Shown here: one piece after another, positions 25,457-35,988 of the stretch
Position numbering within the stretch: the stretch's first letter is position 1
How the letters are laid out: each line of letters opens with the position of its first letter
Assembly: GCF_026015885.1 (NCBI RefSeq)
Contig: NZ_JAPDUG010000001.1
Coordinates: forward strand, 62,001-126,000
DNA: 64,000 bases
Source: Halocynthiibacter sp. SDUM655004
GTDB taxonomy: Bacteria; Pseudomonadota; Alphaproteobacteria; Rhodobacterales; Rhodobacteraceae
Direction: 5' to 3'
Notes under the pieces: generated by a model
What the model saw: the letters and a program-made list of their open reading frames with translations, nothing else
What the model was told of the DNA's origin: nothing
Database searches by the model: none
Position numbers and translations under genes: made by a program

Positions 25457-26893
25457 ATGAGTTCTGTGCTGTACTTTGGGTTACTGCTGATCCAGCTTGC
25501 AACAGCAGCACGAGTCATGACGCGCCCGAATAGAGCACCCGCGTCACGTATCGCGTGGCTGGCGATCATCTTCTCAATTCCGGGTCTGGGCGTCATCGGG
25601 TATTTGCTTCTTGGCGAAACCAGTATTGGCAAAACGCGGGTGGAGCGGAAAGCGAAACTCAATGCCGAACTTCGCCAGATTGCGGACGTGCCCGATTATG
25701 AGGGGTCAGCGAGCGGAATCGAAATGCCGGCGCGGTTCAGGTCGATTTTCAACCTTGGGCAATCTATTTCTGGCATGCCTGCTGTCGGGGGTAACGCAGC
25801 TGAACTGCTCGCAGATTCCGAGACCGCAATTGATGCGATGATAAAGGATATCGATAACGCAAAAGAGCACGTTCACTTGGTGTTTTATATTTGGCTCACA
25901 GACGAAAGCGGCACCAAGATGGTCGACGCGCTGGTTCGTGCCGCGCAGCGAGGCGTGACCGTACGCGCAATGGCGGATGATCTTGGGTCGCGCGACTTAA
26001 TCAAAAGCGAACTCTGGAAGGTTATGGAGCGCGCTGGTGTCAATCTTGCTGTGGCGCTTAAGATCGGAAACCCACTCTTGCGCATGTTTGACGGACGGCT
26101 TGATCTGCGAAACCACCGCAAAGTGCTCGTCATAGATAACGAGGTAACATACTGCGGTAGTCAGAACTGCGCCGACGCTGCATTTTCGCCAAAGCCGAAA
26201 TTCGCGCCTTGGGTAGATGCTGTTATGCGATTTACGGGGCCTGTCGTGCTCCAGAACCAGATGGTTTTTGTGTCTGATTGGATGACTTACACGGACGACG
26301 ATATTCTTGATGTTGTCAGATTAGAAATTCCCCACACCAACGAAGGCTTTCCCGCGCAGGTTATCGCAACTGGCCCGACAGTTCGATTTGGCGCAATGTC
26401 GGATATGTTCGCTGCGCTTATGCATGCGGCGACTGACGAGCTTATTATTACGACGCCCTATTATGCGCCGAATGAAGCGATGCAGTCTGCTTTGCGCTCC
26501 GCGGCGAACCGAGGTGTGAAGACGACAATCGTATTCCCGGCCCGCAATGACAACTTCTCCGTCGCTGCAACGTGCCACAGTTATTATCAGGAACTGCTCA
26601 CATCAGGTGTGCGGATTATGGAATACCCTCTTGGGCTTCTGCACACAAAATCGCTCACGATTGATGGGCAAGTTACATTGATTGGCTCTGCAAATATGGA
26701 TCAGCGTAGTTTCGATCTGAACTACGAAAACAACATTGTGTTTTACGATCCGGAAGCAACTTCACAACTGCGGGATCGGCAACTCGAGTATATTGCAGAT
26801 AGCAACGAAGTATTGTTGTCTAATGTTGAAAGTTGGCCATGGCGGCGGCGGCTGTGGAACAACGTTATGGCCGTCATCAGCCCCGTGTTGTGA
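25457..26893 (+). CDS. cls: Cardiolipin synthase (phospholipase D family)
   Basis: A 478-residue inner-membrane enzyme. Two N-terminal helices (residues about 3-22 and 33-52) are followed by two PLD domains. Each has the HKD signature: NHRKVLVID (near residue 217) and LHTKSLTID (near 396), and GSQN and GSANMDQRS follow at the usual distances. It joins two phosphatidylglycerol molecules into cardiolipin and glycerol. The length and layout fit bacterial ClsA. AAGGAG lies just before the ATG, and the gene follows the AI-2E family gene directly. Confidence 0.92.
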   Translation: MSSVLYFGLLLIQLATAARVMTRPNRAPASRIAWLAIIFSIPGLGVIGYLLLGETSIGKTRVERKAKLNAELRQIADVPDYEGSASGIEMPARFRSIFNLGQSISGMPAVGGNAAELLADSETAIDAMIKDIDNAKEHVHLVFYIWLTDESGTKMVDALVRAAQRGVTVRAMADDLGSRDLIKSELWKVMERAGVNLAVALKIGNPLLRMFDGRLDLRNHRKVLVIDNEVTYCGSQNCADAAFSPKPKFAPWVDAVMRFTGPVVLQNQMVFVSDWMTYTDDDILDVVRLEIPHTNEGFPAQVIATGPTVRFGAMSDMFAALMHAATDELIITTPYYAPNEAMQSALRSAANRGVKTTIVFPARNDNFSVAATCHSYYQELLTSGVRIMEYPLGLLHTKSLTIDGQVTLIGSANMDQRSFDLNYENNIVFYDPEATSQLRDRQLEYIADSNEVLLSNVESWPWRRRLWNNVMAVISPVL

Positions 26894-27036
26894 TACCATA
26901 CTGAATGGGCAACTGTGCCGCCTGGGTTGTATTATTCTTGGGCGCCAACAAAGTTTATCGTGCTAATTTGAAGCTTTAAGATTTACTGAACAAAAATTGG
27001 ATGCACCAAATCGCATTTGGAGAAGGACAATTTGAT

Positions 27037-28035
27037 ATGAAACAACTCTATTCGTACATAACCAAGACTTGCATCGCCGCAGCGCTCGGCGTGGTCGCTA
27101 GCGTCGCTATCGCACAGGATGAGCCATTGCCTTCGTGGAATGACGGGCCGTCAAAAACGGCGATCCTCGAGTTTGTTGCTGCGGTTACGGAAGAGGGCGG
27201 GAGCGATTTCGTGCCAGAGATGGATCGCATTGCGACCTACGACAATGACGGAACGCTTTGGGTCGAGGCTCCGATCTACACACAGATATTGTTTGCGCTT
27301 GATCGGATCAAAGAGATCGCCGCAGACCATCCGGAATGGCAGGATGACCCTGTCCTGAAGGCCGCGATTGATGGTGATATGGAAACCATTGCGAAATCGG
27401 GCGAGAAAGGTGTAGCGCAGATACTTGCTGTAACACACACGGGCATGACCACCGATGAATTTGCTCAGATCGCGACAGATTGGATTACGACAGCCAAGCA
27501 CCCAACGATGGATCGCCTGTATACAGATTTGACATATCAGCCGATGAAAGAACTACTGGCATATTTGCGAGAGAACGGGTTCAAAAACTATATCGTATCA
27601 GGTGGCGGCGTGGACTTCATGCGACCATGGACACAAGAAATCTATGGTATTCCGCCAGAGCAGGTGATCGGGTCGAGTGTCGTAACCAAATTTGAAATGC
27701 GTGATGGGACTCCAGTATTGGTGCGCGAACCAGAGCTGTTTTTTTATGATGACAAAGAAGGCAAACCTGTTGCTATTCAGAAGTTTATCGGCAAACGCCC
27801 AATCGCGTCTTTTGGGAACTCGGATGGTGATTTGCAGATGCTGCAGTGGACTTTGGCGGGTGAAGGCCGCCGCCTTGGGATGATTGTTCATCACACAGAC
27901 GAGGAACGAGAGTTTGCCTATGATCGTGACTCACACGTTGGAACGCTTGTGGACGGGTTGGACAATGCAGAGGCGGAAGGCTGGCTCTTGATTGATATGA
28001 AGTCCGAATGGAACACGGTGTTTACTGAAGAGTGA
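27037..28035 (+). CDS. HAD-family phosphatase, exported
   Basis: A 332-residue periplasmic protein. The ATG at 27037 is preferred to one 36 bases upstream because GGAGAAGGA precedes it and a signal peptide starts there, cleaved near AIA-QD (residue 26). HAD motifs are present: motif I YDNDGTLW (nucleophile D69, acid D71), motif II serine in IVSGGGVDF, and motif IV FGNSDGD. A large helical insertion (about residues 85-165) serves as the cap. Members are annotated as phosphoserine-phosphatase-like acid phosphatases; the natural substrate is unknown. A short palindrome with a T-run (AGGGATATCCCTTTTT, beginning near 28042) after the stop may be a weak terminator. Confidence 0.85.
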   Translation: MKQLYSYITKTCIAAALGVVASVAIAQDEPLPSWNDGPSKTAILEFVAAVTEEGGSDFVPEMDRIATYDNDGTLWVEAPIYTQILFALDRIKEIAADHPEWQDDPVLKAAIDGDMETIAKSGEKGVAQILAVTHTGMTTDEFAQIATDWITTAKHPTMDRLYTDLTYQPMKELLAYLRENGFKNYIVSGGGVDFMRPWTQEIYGIPPEQVIGSSVVTKFEMRDGTPVLVREPELFFYDDKEGKPVAIQKFIGKRPIASFGNSDGDLQMLQWTLAGEGRRLGMIVHHTDEEREFAYDRDSHVGTLVDGLDNAEAEGWLLIDMKSEWNTVFTEE

Positions 28036-28115
28036 CCTTACCATAGAGGGATATCCCTTTTTGTTTACACGTTAAGGTTGAATTGATAGGGTGACGGTAC
28101 TGTTAACTGAAAGGC

Positions 28116-29562
28116 ATGTACCGTTACTGTCCATTCTCTCATAGTTCCGGTTGTTCTTGCGGGTGGGTCCGGCACGCGGCTTTGGCCTTTGTCGCGCAAG
28201 AGTTACCCCAAACAGTTCTCCAAGCTGCTTGGAGAGGATACTCTCCTTCAGTCGACTCTGCGGCGTTTCAAATCGAATGAGTGCATTGAATTCGCGCCAC
28301 CAACGGTGATGACGCATTCTGATTTTCGGTTCATCGTCAAAGAGCAGATGGACGAAATAATTCCCGAATGCGGGCCGATTTTTCTGGAGCCATTTGGTAA
28401 GAATACTGCGCCAAGTGTGCTCGCTGCTGCCTATCACCACGCGGCTTTGAATTTAGATGCGCTGCTTTTGGTTGCGCCTTCTGATCATGCAATCTCTGAT
28501 TACGAGGCTTTCCATGCGTCTATATCGAAGGGTTTGCATGCGGCGCGCGAAGGTCATTTGGTAACTTTCGGAGTGACGCCTACGCGTCCTGAAACGGGAT
28601 ATGGGTATCTCAATATCGGTGATAGTTCAGCAACCTCACCGGTGGCACGCGTCGACGCATTTGTTGAGAAACCGGATATTGCAATTGCGACTGAAATGGT
28701 TGCTTCAAAGAAGTTCCTTTGGAACTCAGGGATGTTTCTGTTTAAGGCAAAAGCGATCATTCAGGCCTTTGAGACACACGCGCCACAGATGTGCGAGGCA
28801 GTGCGGTTGGCCGTTCGATCTGCGCGCCGAGATTTGGATTTTCTTCGGCTAGACGAAGCACACTGGCGAGAGGTTAAAAGCATCTCGATTGATTATGCGG
28901 TGATGGAAAAAGCCGACAATCTTTTTGCGGTGCGATACTCTGCGGATTGGTCAGATCTCGGCGGTTGGGATGCGGTTTGGCGCGAAGCATCAAAAGACAA
29001 ATATGGTGTCGCGACGAGTGAAAATGCGCATGCGATAGAATGCCAGAACACGCTTCTTCGCAGTGAGAATGCGGGACAAAAGATTGTTGGAATTGGGCTA
29101 ACCAACATTTTGGCGGTCGCAATGCCAGACGCGGTTTTGGTTGCCGATATGAGCCGTGCGCAGGACGTAAAGCGCGCGGTTGATGTGTTGCTTAAGCATG
29201 CTTCGCAACAGGCTCAGGTATTCCCAAAAGAGCATCGACCTTGGGGATGGTTTGAGAGCTTAGTGATTGGCGCAAGGTTTCAAGTGAAACGCATTCAGGT
29301 GAAGCCGGGCGCGTCGTTAAGCCTACAGAGTCATTACATGCGGTCGGAACATTGGATTGTTGTTGAAGGCACAGCACAGGTTACGGTTGACGGCAAAACC
29401 GAATTGGTCAGCGAGAACCAATCTGTCTATGTGCCGCTGGGATCAAAGCATCGCCTCGAGAATCCGGGGAAATTGCCCATGGTTCTTATCGAAGTTCAAA
29501 CCGGCCCATATGTTGGCGAGGACGATATTGTTAGGTTTGACGATGCCTATGCGCGGGTATGA
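28116..29562 (+). CDS. Mannose-1-phosphate guanylyltransferase / mannose-6-phosphate isomerase (5' end anomalous)
   Basis: A type II bifunctional enzyme that makes GDP-mannose for polysaccharide synthesis. The N-terminal two thirds is the nucleotidyltransferase; the final 110 residues are the cupin isomerase domain (HRPWGWFESL, KPGASLSLQSHYMRSEHWIVVEGTA). The signature AGGSGTRLWPLSRKSYPKQF is encoded in the +1 frame of the genome (codons counted from 28144), but no ATG, GTG or TTG lies in that frame between the stop at 28108 and the TTG at 28189, which cuts the signature away. An ATG at 28116 is out of frame by one base; removing one T (28119) would give MTVTVHSLIVPVVLAGGSGT, a normal start. 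So there is either a frameshift (mutation or sequencing error) or a non-standard start such as ATA at 28141. The coordinates assume the frameshift. Confidence 0.75.
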
Positions 29563-29565
29563 AAG

Positions 29566-30237
29566 TCAGGACCCTGTTTGCGCGAAGGCCACTCGGACGG
29601 TTTTCAGAATAAGTTTGATATCTAGTAAGGCCGAAACAGAGTGGGCGTACTCTTTGTCCATTTGAATGCGCTGTTGATAGCATGGGTTTTTACGGCCTTG
29701 CGTTTGCCAGATGCCAGTTAAGCCGGGCTTGGTTGCACGATAGGCCCAGATCGCATTTTTGTACCTTGGGGCTTCTTCTTGGGTGATCGGGCGCGGACCG
29801 ACGAAACTCATATCCCCAACAATGATGTTCCATATCTGCGGAAGTTCATCCAACCCTGATCTTCGTAAATATCTGCCGAATGGTGTCACCCGTGGGTCGT
29901 CTTTTAGTTTTTGACTATTTGCCCATTGGAGCGCAGCCGCCTCATTTTGCTGGATAAGAGCATGCAGTTTTTCATCTGCCTCCTCACACATGGTTCGGAT
30001 TTTCCAGCATTTGAAACTGCTGCCGTCTTGACGCAACCGCTCGTGTGCGAAGAAGCCCGAACCCCCGTTTCGACGTGCGCCTAACCACAGAGCAGCGACG
30101 ACGATCGCTGTAGGTATAAGAAGTATCAGAGCCAACCCAATATCAAAGACGCGCTTGAAATGCCTTTGATAGCTAAGACGGCCAAAGTGGGATGTTCGCA
30201 AAAATCTTGAAGCAGAGAGTGGGTAACTAGAGTTCAA
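29566..30237 (-). CDS. Sugar transferase, exopolysaccharide-initiating (WbaP/ExoY type)
   Basis: A 223-residue membrane-associated phosphoglycosyl transferase. One hydrophobic hairpin (residues about 30-53) is followed by the catalytic domain with FKCWKIRTM, RRSGLDELPQIWNIIVGDMS, FVGPRP and KPGLTGIWQ, all hallmarks of the bacterial sugar transferase family that attaches the first sugar phosphate to undecaprenyl phosphate. It is convergent with the mannose-1-phosphate guanylyltransferase gene, with three bases between the stops. The pair suggests a link to a mannose-containing exopolysaccharide, though no further synthesis genes are adjacent. Confidence 0.92.
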   Translation of the reverse strand: MNSSYPLSASRFLRTSHFGRLSYQRHFKRVFDIGLALILLIPTAIVVAALWLGARRNGGSGFFAHERLRQDGSSFKCWKIRTMCEEADEKLHALIQQNEAAALQWANSQKLKDDPRVTPFGRYLRRSGLDELPQIWNIIVGDMSFVGPRPITQEEAPRYKNAIWAYRATKPGLTGIWQTQGRKNPCYQQRIQMDKEYAHSVSALLDIKLILKTVRVAFAQTGS

Positions 30238-30439
30238 TTGTTTAGCCCGTTCCGATGGTCATACTCCATTATCGATACGGCTGAGTCCTTAGCACTCAGT
30301 AAAGAGCGAGGGCATTTGGGGTGTTCGTTTCTTGTGCGAGGCTAGAATGTGTTGCCAATTTTATTAGCTTTTTTCGGGGCAGCTTGTATGGAGAAGAGTG
30401 TAGATAGTATTTTTCCAGTGTTTGGTTTATCAGTTTGCC

Positions 30440-31180
30440 ATGAAATTTATTCGAAATATTTTTAGTAAACCTAAGCAAGAAGTTAGTTTTCCAGACCCCG
30501 CGCCTGAACAAGAATTTTATGCGATTGGGGATGTTCACGGTCGGGACGACTTGCTCAAACTTGCTTTGCGGAAAGTTCCCCGTGGTTCGACCATTATTTG
30601 CGTGGGCGACATTATTGACCGTGGCGAGAATTCTGCTCAAGCATTGCGGCGATTGCACGCGACAAGTCAGCGCCCAACCCGCACGCTTATCTGCTTAATG
30701 GGCAATCATGAACGCATGATGCTCAATTTTCTGGATGGTGCTGATGCAGAGGCGGAGCGTTGGCTTCGCAATGGTGGTTTGCAGACACTGGAGAGCTTTG
30801 GGGTTACATCTGTTGTTGATCTGAGCAGCAAAGAATCGCTGGATGAAGCGCGCGCAACGCTCAAACAGGCGATGGGCCGCGAGCTGGAAGCGTGGCTTCG
30901 CGGATTGCCGTTCCAATGGCAAAGCGGAAATGTCGCTGTTGTTCATGCTGGCGCGGACCCAGAGTTGCCGATGGACGAGCAGCCTGAAAAGGCGCTGGTT
31001 TGGGGGCACGCCGACTTCTTCAAGGTGCCGCGCAAAGATGGAGTTTGGGTTGTTCATGGGCATACGGTTGTCGATGAGCCCTATATCAAGCGTGGTCGGG
31101 CCGCGATTGATACGGGCGCTTATGTTACCGAACGACTAACCGTAGCCCACGTGACGCCAGAAGGAATAACCTTCATTTAA
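30440..31180 (+). CDS. Metallophosphoesterase, ApaH/PrpA-like (serine/threonine phosphatase family)
   Basis: A 246-residue cytoplasmic phosphoesterase. The metal-binding motifs appear in order: GDVHGR (near residue 31), GDIIDRGE (near 59), GNHER (near 89), and the later histidines in VVHAG and HGHTVV. The arrangement matches bacterial PPP-family phosphatases and diadenosine tetraphosphatases. The ATG at 30440 has little Shine-Dalgarno signal; an in-frame TTG at 30422 is an alternative. The 200-base A+T-rich gap to the left should contain promoters for this gene and the divergent sugar transferase gene. The substrate (dinucleotide or phosphoprotein) is not determined. Confidence 0.85.
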   Translation: MKFIRNIFSKPKQEVSFPDPAPEQEFYAIGDVHGRDDLLKLALRKVPRGSTIICVGDIIDRGENSAQALRRLHATSQRPTRTLICLMGNHERMMLNFLDGADAEAERWLRNGGLQTLESFGVTSVVDLSSKESLDEARATLKQAMGRELEAWLRGLPFQWQSGNVAVVHAGADPELPMDEQPEKALVWGHADFFKVPRKDGVWVVHGHTVVDEPYIKRGRAAIDTGAYVTERLTVAHVTPEGITFI

Positions 31181-31186
31181 CCGCGC

Positions 31187-32848
31187 CTAACGGTCAGATT
31201 CTTGCCAATTCGGATGTATCCACGGCTTTGCATGATCTTTTGGTAGAGGAGTCTTGCCAAGTATGTGATCCGCGGCCTTCTCGCCAACCATGATTGAGGG
31301 CGCATTAAGGTTCCCGTTGGTGATCCTCGGGAAGATGGAGCTGTCTGCAACATAGAGCCCCTCTGTCCCGATGACTTTGCAATCTGGCCCTACAACTGCT
31401 GTTGGATCATCCACCGCGCCCATTTTGCATGTGCCGCAGGGATGATAGGCGCTTTCGGCTTCTTCCTTGATGAAGGCATCTATCTCTTCATCTGATTGGA
31501 CCGAAGCTCCTGGCTGGATTTCAGCACCACGGAATGGGTCAAACGCGGCCTGACCAAATACTGTTCGGGTCAGCCTTATGCAATGTCGGAAATCAATCCA
31601 GTCCTGTGGATCAGACATATAGTTGAACTTAATGCGCGGGGCCTCAAACGGGTCTGCTGAGTTAAGCGAAATTTGACCTCGAGACGCGGATCGCATCGGG
31701 CCAACATGGGCTTGAAACCCATGTCCCTCTGCCGCTGCGGTGCCGTCATACCGGATAGCCATTGGCAGGAAATGAAACTGGATGTCCGGATATGGAACGC
31801 CAGCAGCTGAGCGCACAAACGCCGCGCTTTCGAATTGGTTAGAGGCCCCCAGACCCTTTTTAAAGAAGAGCCATTGCGCGCCGGCGATGGCCTTTCCAAA
31901 GGTATTCCAATGCTTGAACAAGGTGATCGGCTGTGTGCAGGCTTGTTGGATGTAAACTTCAAGATGATCCTGCAGGTTCTGACCGACGCCTTTTCGGTCC
32001 GCGACGACGTTGATACCATTCGCAGCAAGGTGAGCGGCGGGGCCGATACCGGAAAGCATGAGAAGTTTAGGTGAGTTAATCGCGCTGGCCGCTACAACGA
32101 CAGAACGGCGCGCCGTGATGACTTCGCTCCGACCATTTCTGCGGATACGAACGCCAGTGGCACGTTTCCCGTCAAACTCGATTTTCTCTGCATAGGCCCG
32201 AATTAGAGACAAATTTTGGCGCTTTAGAGCCGGTTTTAGATAAGCGTTCGCTGTCGACCACCGCACACCTTTGTGGATGGTATGCTCCATCGGACCGAAG
32301 CCCTCTTGCTTCTCACCATTATAGTCATCGGTTGTTTCAAACCCCGCTTGCTGACCAGCTTTCACGAAAGCTTCAAATAGGGGGTTTGATCGCGGTCCGC
32401 GCGTAACATGCAGTGGTCCGGATGTGCCGCGCCATGTCGGGTCACCACCGTGGCCGTTTGGGCTCCAATGCTCCATGCGCTTGAAGTACGGCAGGATATC
32501 AGCATAGCTCCATCCCTTCGCACCGCTGTCTTCCCAATGGTCAAAATCCATCGCGTGTCCGCGCACATAGACCATACCGTTAATCGAAGATGAGCCGCCG
32601 ATCACTTTGCCCCGCGGTGTGGCGAGGCGTCGGTTGTTAAGGTGTGGCTCCGGTTCGCTCTGAAAACCCCAGTCATAGAGCCGCATTCGCATAGGATAAG
32701 AGAGCGCGCCTGGCATCTGAATGAATGGTCCCGCATCGCTTCCTCCATACTCAATGAGAATAACGGAATGCTTGCCGTTCTCGGACAGTCGCGAAGCAAG
32801 AACAGATCCGGCAGACCCCGAACCAATGATGACGAAATCAGCTTGCAT
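31187..32848 (-). CDS. betA: Choline dehydrogenase
   Basis: A 553-residue GMC-family flavoprotein that oxidises choline to betaine aldehyde at the inner face of the membrane. FAD-binding [13 protein letters not shown] is at residues 9-21, and the GMC signatures [14 protein letters not shown] and [13 protein letters not shown] follow. The C-terminal [12 protein letters not shown] and [19 protein letters not shown] segments carry the catalytic histidine region. The ATG at 32848 has GAGGA five bases before it and is preferred to a TTG at 32860. Eight bases separate it from the betB stop, so it is the last gene of the betIBA operon. Confidence 0.95.
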   Translation of the reverse strand: MQADFVIIGSGSAGSVLASRLSENGKHSVILIEYGGSDAGPFIQMPGALSYPMRMRLYDWGFQSEPEPHLNNRRLATPRGKVIGGSSSINGMVYVRGHAMDFDHWEDSGAKGWSYADILPYFKRMEHWSPNGHGGDPTWRGTSGPLHVTRGPRSNPLFEAFVKAGQQAGFETTDDYNGEKQEGFGPMEHTIHKGVRWSTANAYLKPALKRQNLSLIRAYAEKIEFDGKRATGVRIRRNGRSEVITARRSVVVAASAINSPKLLMLSGIGPAAHLAANGINVVADRKGVGQNLQDHLEVYIQQACTQPITLFKHWNTFGKAIAGAQWLFFKKGLGASNQFESAAFVRSAAGVPYPDIQFHFLPMAIRYDGTAAAEGHGFQAHVGPMRSASRGQISLNSADPFEAPRIKFNYMSDPQDWIDFRHCIRLTRTVFGQAAFDPFRGAEIQPGASVQSDEEIDAFIKEEAESAYHPCGTCKMGAVDDPTAVVGPDCKVIGTEGLYVADSSIFPRITNGNLNAPSIMVGEKAADHILGKTPLPKDHAKPWIHPNWQESDR

Positions 32849-32856
32849 CGCGGTCC

Positions 32857-34323
32857 TCAATAGGGGCTGTCGACTCGGCCCATGCCGACATAAACGGATT
32901 TTATCTGGCTGTAGTAATCAAGCGCGGCTTTGCTGTTCTCCCGTCCTACGCCGGATTGTTTAGAGCCACCAAACGGAACTTCTACAGGCGCAAGGTTATA
33001 GGTGTTGATCCAGCAGGTTCCGGCCTCAAACGCTTTGGCAACGCGATGCGCGCGCGAAATGTCTTTTGTAAATACACCTGCGCTCAAGCCAAACTCGGTC
33101 GCATTCGCCCGCGTTAGAGCCTCTACTTCGGTATCAAAGCCCAAAACGGCCATGACGGGCCCAAAGATTTCTTCGCGCGCGATTGTCATGTCATCGGTCA
33201 CATCCGCAAAGACTGTGGGCGCAATGAAGAACCCCGCTTCATGACCGTTGACGCGCGGAGCGTCGCCTCCGGTTACAAGTGTAGCGCCTTCGCTCTTGGC
33301 TATTTCAATATATCGCGTAACTTTCTCTAACTGAGCCTTGGAGACCAAAGGCCCGAGGTGCGTGTCTTCGTTCAAGGGGTCACCCACGCGAATAGCTTCT
33401 GTGCGCGTTTTGAGCCGCGATAGAAACTGTTCTTTGATCGAGTTGTGAACAAAAACGCGCGTTCCGTTGGAGCAAACCTGACCAGTTGAATAGAAATTAC
33501 CGAGCATTGCGCCGCTAATGGCGTCTTCGATATCTGCGTCTTCAAACACAAGTAGTGGAGATTTGCCGCCAAGCTCCATCGTCACGTGACGAAGCCCTTC
33601 AGCTGCGGCGGCATAGACCTTGCGCCCTGTCGGGACGGACCCTGTAAGAGATACTTTATCGACGCGCGGGTCTGTTGAGAGCGCTGCTCCTACATCGCCA
33701 AGTCCCTGAACCACGTTGAACAATCCGGCGGGGGCGCCAGCTTCTATGAAGATCTCAGCAATTTTTAAGGCGCAAAGGGGTGTGGTTTCGGATGGCTTGA
33801 AAACCATAGCGTTACCACAGGCGAGTGCTGGGGCGGCCTTCCAGCATGCGATCTGGGTTGGATAGTTCCACGCGCCAATGCCGACACATACGCCGAGTGG
33901 TTCGCGGATGGTGTAGGCAAAATCTTCGCCCAAGGGCACGGTTTCGCCTGTCATACCAGAGACTATTCCACCGAAATACTCCAATGCATCCGCACCAGAG
34001 GTTGCGTCGGCAACGAGCGTCTCCTGAAGGGCTTTGCCCGTGTCCATGGTTTCGAGTTCGCTCAGTTCGCGGTTTCGATCACGAATGAAATCAGCCGCGC
34101 GCCGTAGAACCCGCCCACGCTCAACAGGCATCAGAGCAGCCCATTGTTTCTGTGCGCGTTGGGCAGAGTTCAGTGCAGCATCAATGATAGACGGCGTGGC
34201 AGAATGAAACTTTGCGATCACTTCTCCGGTTGCGGGATAAACGCAATCAAATGCCGTTCCTGCTGTGTCTTCAATATAAGCGCCATCAACAAAATGGCTC
34301 GCTTTGGGCTGGAATAGGGTCAT
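32857..34323 (-). CDS. betB: Betaine aldehyde dehydrogenase
   Basis: A 488-residue NAD-dependent aldehyde dehydrogenase completing glycine betaine synthesis from choline. Signature elements are [21 protein letters not shown], the catalytic glutamate in [10 protein letters not shown] and the catalytic cysteine in [13 protein letters not shown]. The length and the BetB-type C-terminus ([17 protein letters not shown]) fit. It sits between betI (nine bases upstream) and betA in a compact operon, which makes this assignment stronger than sequence alone would. Cytoplasmic tetramer in the known family. Confidence 0.95.
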   Translation of the reverse strand: MTLFQPKASHFVDGAYIEDTAGTAFDCVYPATGEVIAKFHSATPSIIDAALNSAQRAQKQWAALMPVERGRVLRRAADFIRDRNRELSELETMDTGKALQETLVADATSGADALEYFGGIVSGMTGETVPLGEDFAYTIREPLGVCVGIGAWNYPTQIACWKAAPALACGNAMVFKPSETTPLCALKIAEIFIEAGAPAGLFNVVQGLGDVGAALSTDPRVDKVSLTGSVPTGRKVYAAAAEGLRHVTMELGGKSPLLVFEDADIEDAISGAMLGNFYSTGQVCSNGTRVFVHNSIKEQFLSRLKTRTEAIRVGDPLNEDTHLGPLVSKAQLEKVTRYIEIAKSEGATLVTGGDAPRVNGHEAGFFIAPTVFADVTDDMTIAREEIFGPVMAVLGFDTEVEALTRANATEFGLSAGVFTKDISRAHRVAKAFEAGTCWINTYNLAPVEVPFGGSKQSGVGRENSKAALDYYSQIKSVYVGMGRVDSPY

Positions 34324-34332
34324 ATTTTGGGC

Positions 34333-34923
34333 CTAGTTGTTCTGGTGTCGCAGGAGGCAGAGGTCGAGATAGTCAACAACCAGTGCCTTTGTGGTTTGCC
34401 TGTTTGGAGCCATGTCTTGAAGCGCGTGCCGGATGTAAAATCCGTCAATCATCGAGGCGAGGCCTTGTGCGATGTTGCAGGCTGCGTCGTCCGAGACGAT
34501 CTCCTTTAACTGAAAGACGAGATTGCTGTTCAGACGGCGCGCGTAGACACGCAGCAGTCGGGCAACCTCGTCTGAATTTTGTGCTTTGACATAAAAGGCG
34601 AGCCACGCCGCAACGACATTGGGGTCGAATTGCTCCTGATCAAAGCTCGCATCAATAATTGCGATGATCCGGTCTCTTGGAGACATTGCCGTGCTTGAGC
34701 GTTCAGCAACGCTTTGCCCAAATTGACGAAGGATATGTCGGATCACGGCGAGGAAGATTTGCTCTTTGCTGCCGAAATAGTGATGGGCAAGCGCGGATGA
34801 CATGCCGGCGCGCCGCGCAATTTGGCTCACTGTGACGTCAAGCGAACCGTTTTGTCCGATCTCTGCGATCGTCGCATTTATCAGTGCGCTGCGGCGCACA
34901 GGTTCCATTCCAATCTTGGGCAT
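34333..34923 (-). CDS. betI: Transcriptional repressor BetI (TetR family)
   Basis: A 196-residue TetR-type repressor. The helix-turn-helix segment DVTVSQIARRAGMSSALAHH followed by YFGSKEQI (residues about 29-56) is nearly the form known in BetI proteins, and the ligand domain fills the rest. BetI represses choline uptake and oxidation genes and is released by choline. It is the first gene of betIBA and is divergent from choX; a palindrome at 34974-34987 in the shared region is its likely operator. Confidence 0.93.
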   Translation of the reverse strand: MPKIGMEPVRRSALINATIAEIGQNGSLDVTVSQIARRAGMSSALAHHYFGSKEQIFLAVIRHILRQFGQSVAERSSTAMSPRDRIIAIIDASFDQEQFDPNVVAAWLAFYVKAQNSDEVARLLRVYARRLNSNLVFQLKEIVSDDAACNIAQGLASMIDGFYIRHALQDMAPNRQTTKALVVDYLDLCLLRHQNN

Positions 34924-34973
34924 AAGCCGACTCTTTCACCAAGGGCGTTTACAATAATGAGCTTATGAGGTTA

Positions 34974-34987
34974 ATTGACTCGTCAAT
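34974..34987. promoter_or_regulatory. Candidate BetI operator
   Basis: ATTGAC-TC-GTCAAT is a perfect 6+6 inverted repeat with a two-base centre in the 134-base region between divergent betI and choX. BetI sites in other bacteria are palindromes with ATTGA/TCAAT arms, and further outward T-A pairs extend this one. Binding is inferred. Confidence 0.6.
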
Positions 34988-35057
34988 CAATAAAAATCAG
35001 ACATGGCCAAGCATGTAAAGATTGCGTTAGGTATGTCGCATCAACGGGAGATTAATC

Positions 35058-35981
35058 ATGACAAAAACATTTCTTGCCAGCACCACGGCGCTTGTTGTGG
35101 CGACAACGGCTGCTTTTGCCGAATGTAACACAGTGACGTTCGCCGATGTGGGTTGGACCGACATTACAGCAACGACCGCAGCAACAACTGTGGTGCTTGA
35201 CGCTTTGGGCTATGAAACAGAGGTGAAAGTTCTCTCTGTTCCTGTGACCTACAAGGCACTTGAGGGCGGCGATGTTGACGTATTCCTCGGCAACTGGATG
35301 CCGACGATGGAAGCGGATATCGCTACTTATCGCGAAGCTGGGACGGTTGATACCGTTCGGGAAAACCTTGAGGGCGCGAAGTATACGCTTGCAGTAAATG
35401 CGGCAGCTGCGGCGCTTGGGATTAAGAGCTTTGCGGATATCGCGGCGCACAAAGATGCACTTGATGGCAAAATCTACGGCATTGAGCCAGGCAACGATGG
35501 CAACCGTCTTATTCAGTCAATGATTGACGGCAACGCCTTTGATCTTGAAGGTTTCGAAGTTGCGGAAAGCTCCGAACAGGGCATGCTGGCGCAGGTAGAT
35601 CGCGCAACCAAAAGAGACGAGCCGATTGTGTTCCTTGGTTGGGAGCCGCATCCGATGAACGCCAACTTTGAAATGTCGTACCTAGAGGGGGGCGACGACT
35701 TCTTCGGCCCTGATCTGGGTGGTGCGACAGTCTATACAAACACACGCGCGGGTTATGTTGATGAGTGCCCGAACGTTGGTGCGCTTCTCAAGAATCTCAA
35801 GTTTACCCTTGCTATGGAAAACGAGATTATGGGGGCGATCCTGAATGACGGCGCTGACCCAGAAGACGCTGCATCTGAATGGCTCAAGGGCAATCCTGAT
35901 GTTTACGCATCATGGCTCGGTGGTGTGACGGCTCTGGATGGTGGCGAAGCCCTCGCAGCGGTTACAGAAGCACTGAAGTAA
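35058..35981 (+). CDS. choX: Choline ABC transporter substrate-binding protein
   Basis: A 307-residue periplasmic protein with signal peptide cleaved near AFA-EC (residue 21). It matches ChoX/OpuAC-type quaternary-amine binding proteins: TFADVGWTDITATTA at the mature start, DVFLGNWMPTME near residue 80, YGIEPGNDGNRLIQ and FLGWEPHPMN, which supply the aromatic and acidic residues of the choline box. The gene is first of choXWV and is divergent from betIBA. A strong hairpin with T-run follows its stop (35989-36020), which should reduce read-through so that the binding protein is made in excess. Confidence 0.93.
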   Translation: MTKTFLASTTALVVATTAAFAECNTVTFADVGWTDITATTAATTVVLDALGYETEVKVLSVPVTYKALEGGDVDVFLGNWMPTMEADIATYREAGTVDTVRENLEGAKYTLAVNAAAAALGIKSFADIAAHKDALDGKIYGIEPGNDGNRLIQSMIDGNAFDLEGFEVAESSEQGMLAQVDRATKRDEPIVFLGWEPHPMNANFEMSYLEGGDDFFGPDLGGATVYTNTRAGYVDECPNVGALLKNLKFTLAMENEIMGAILNDGADPEDAASEWLKGNPDVYASWLGGVTALDGGEALAAVTEALK

Positions 35982-35988
35982 ATCAATC

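Noticed and set aside
30296-30658. A 120-codon minus-strand frame beside the sugar transferase
   Set aside because: It overlaps the start of the phosphoesterase gene, has no ribosome site and no similarity I can recognise.
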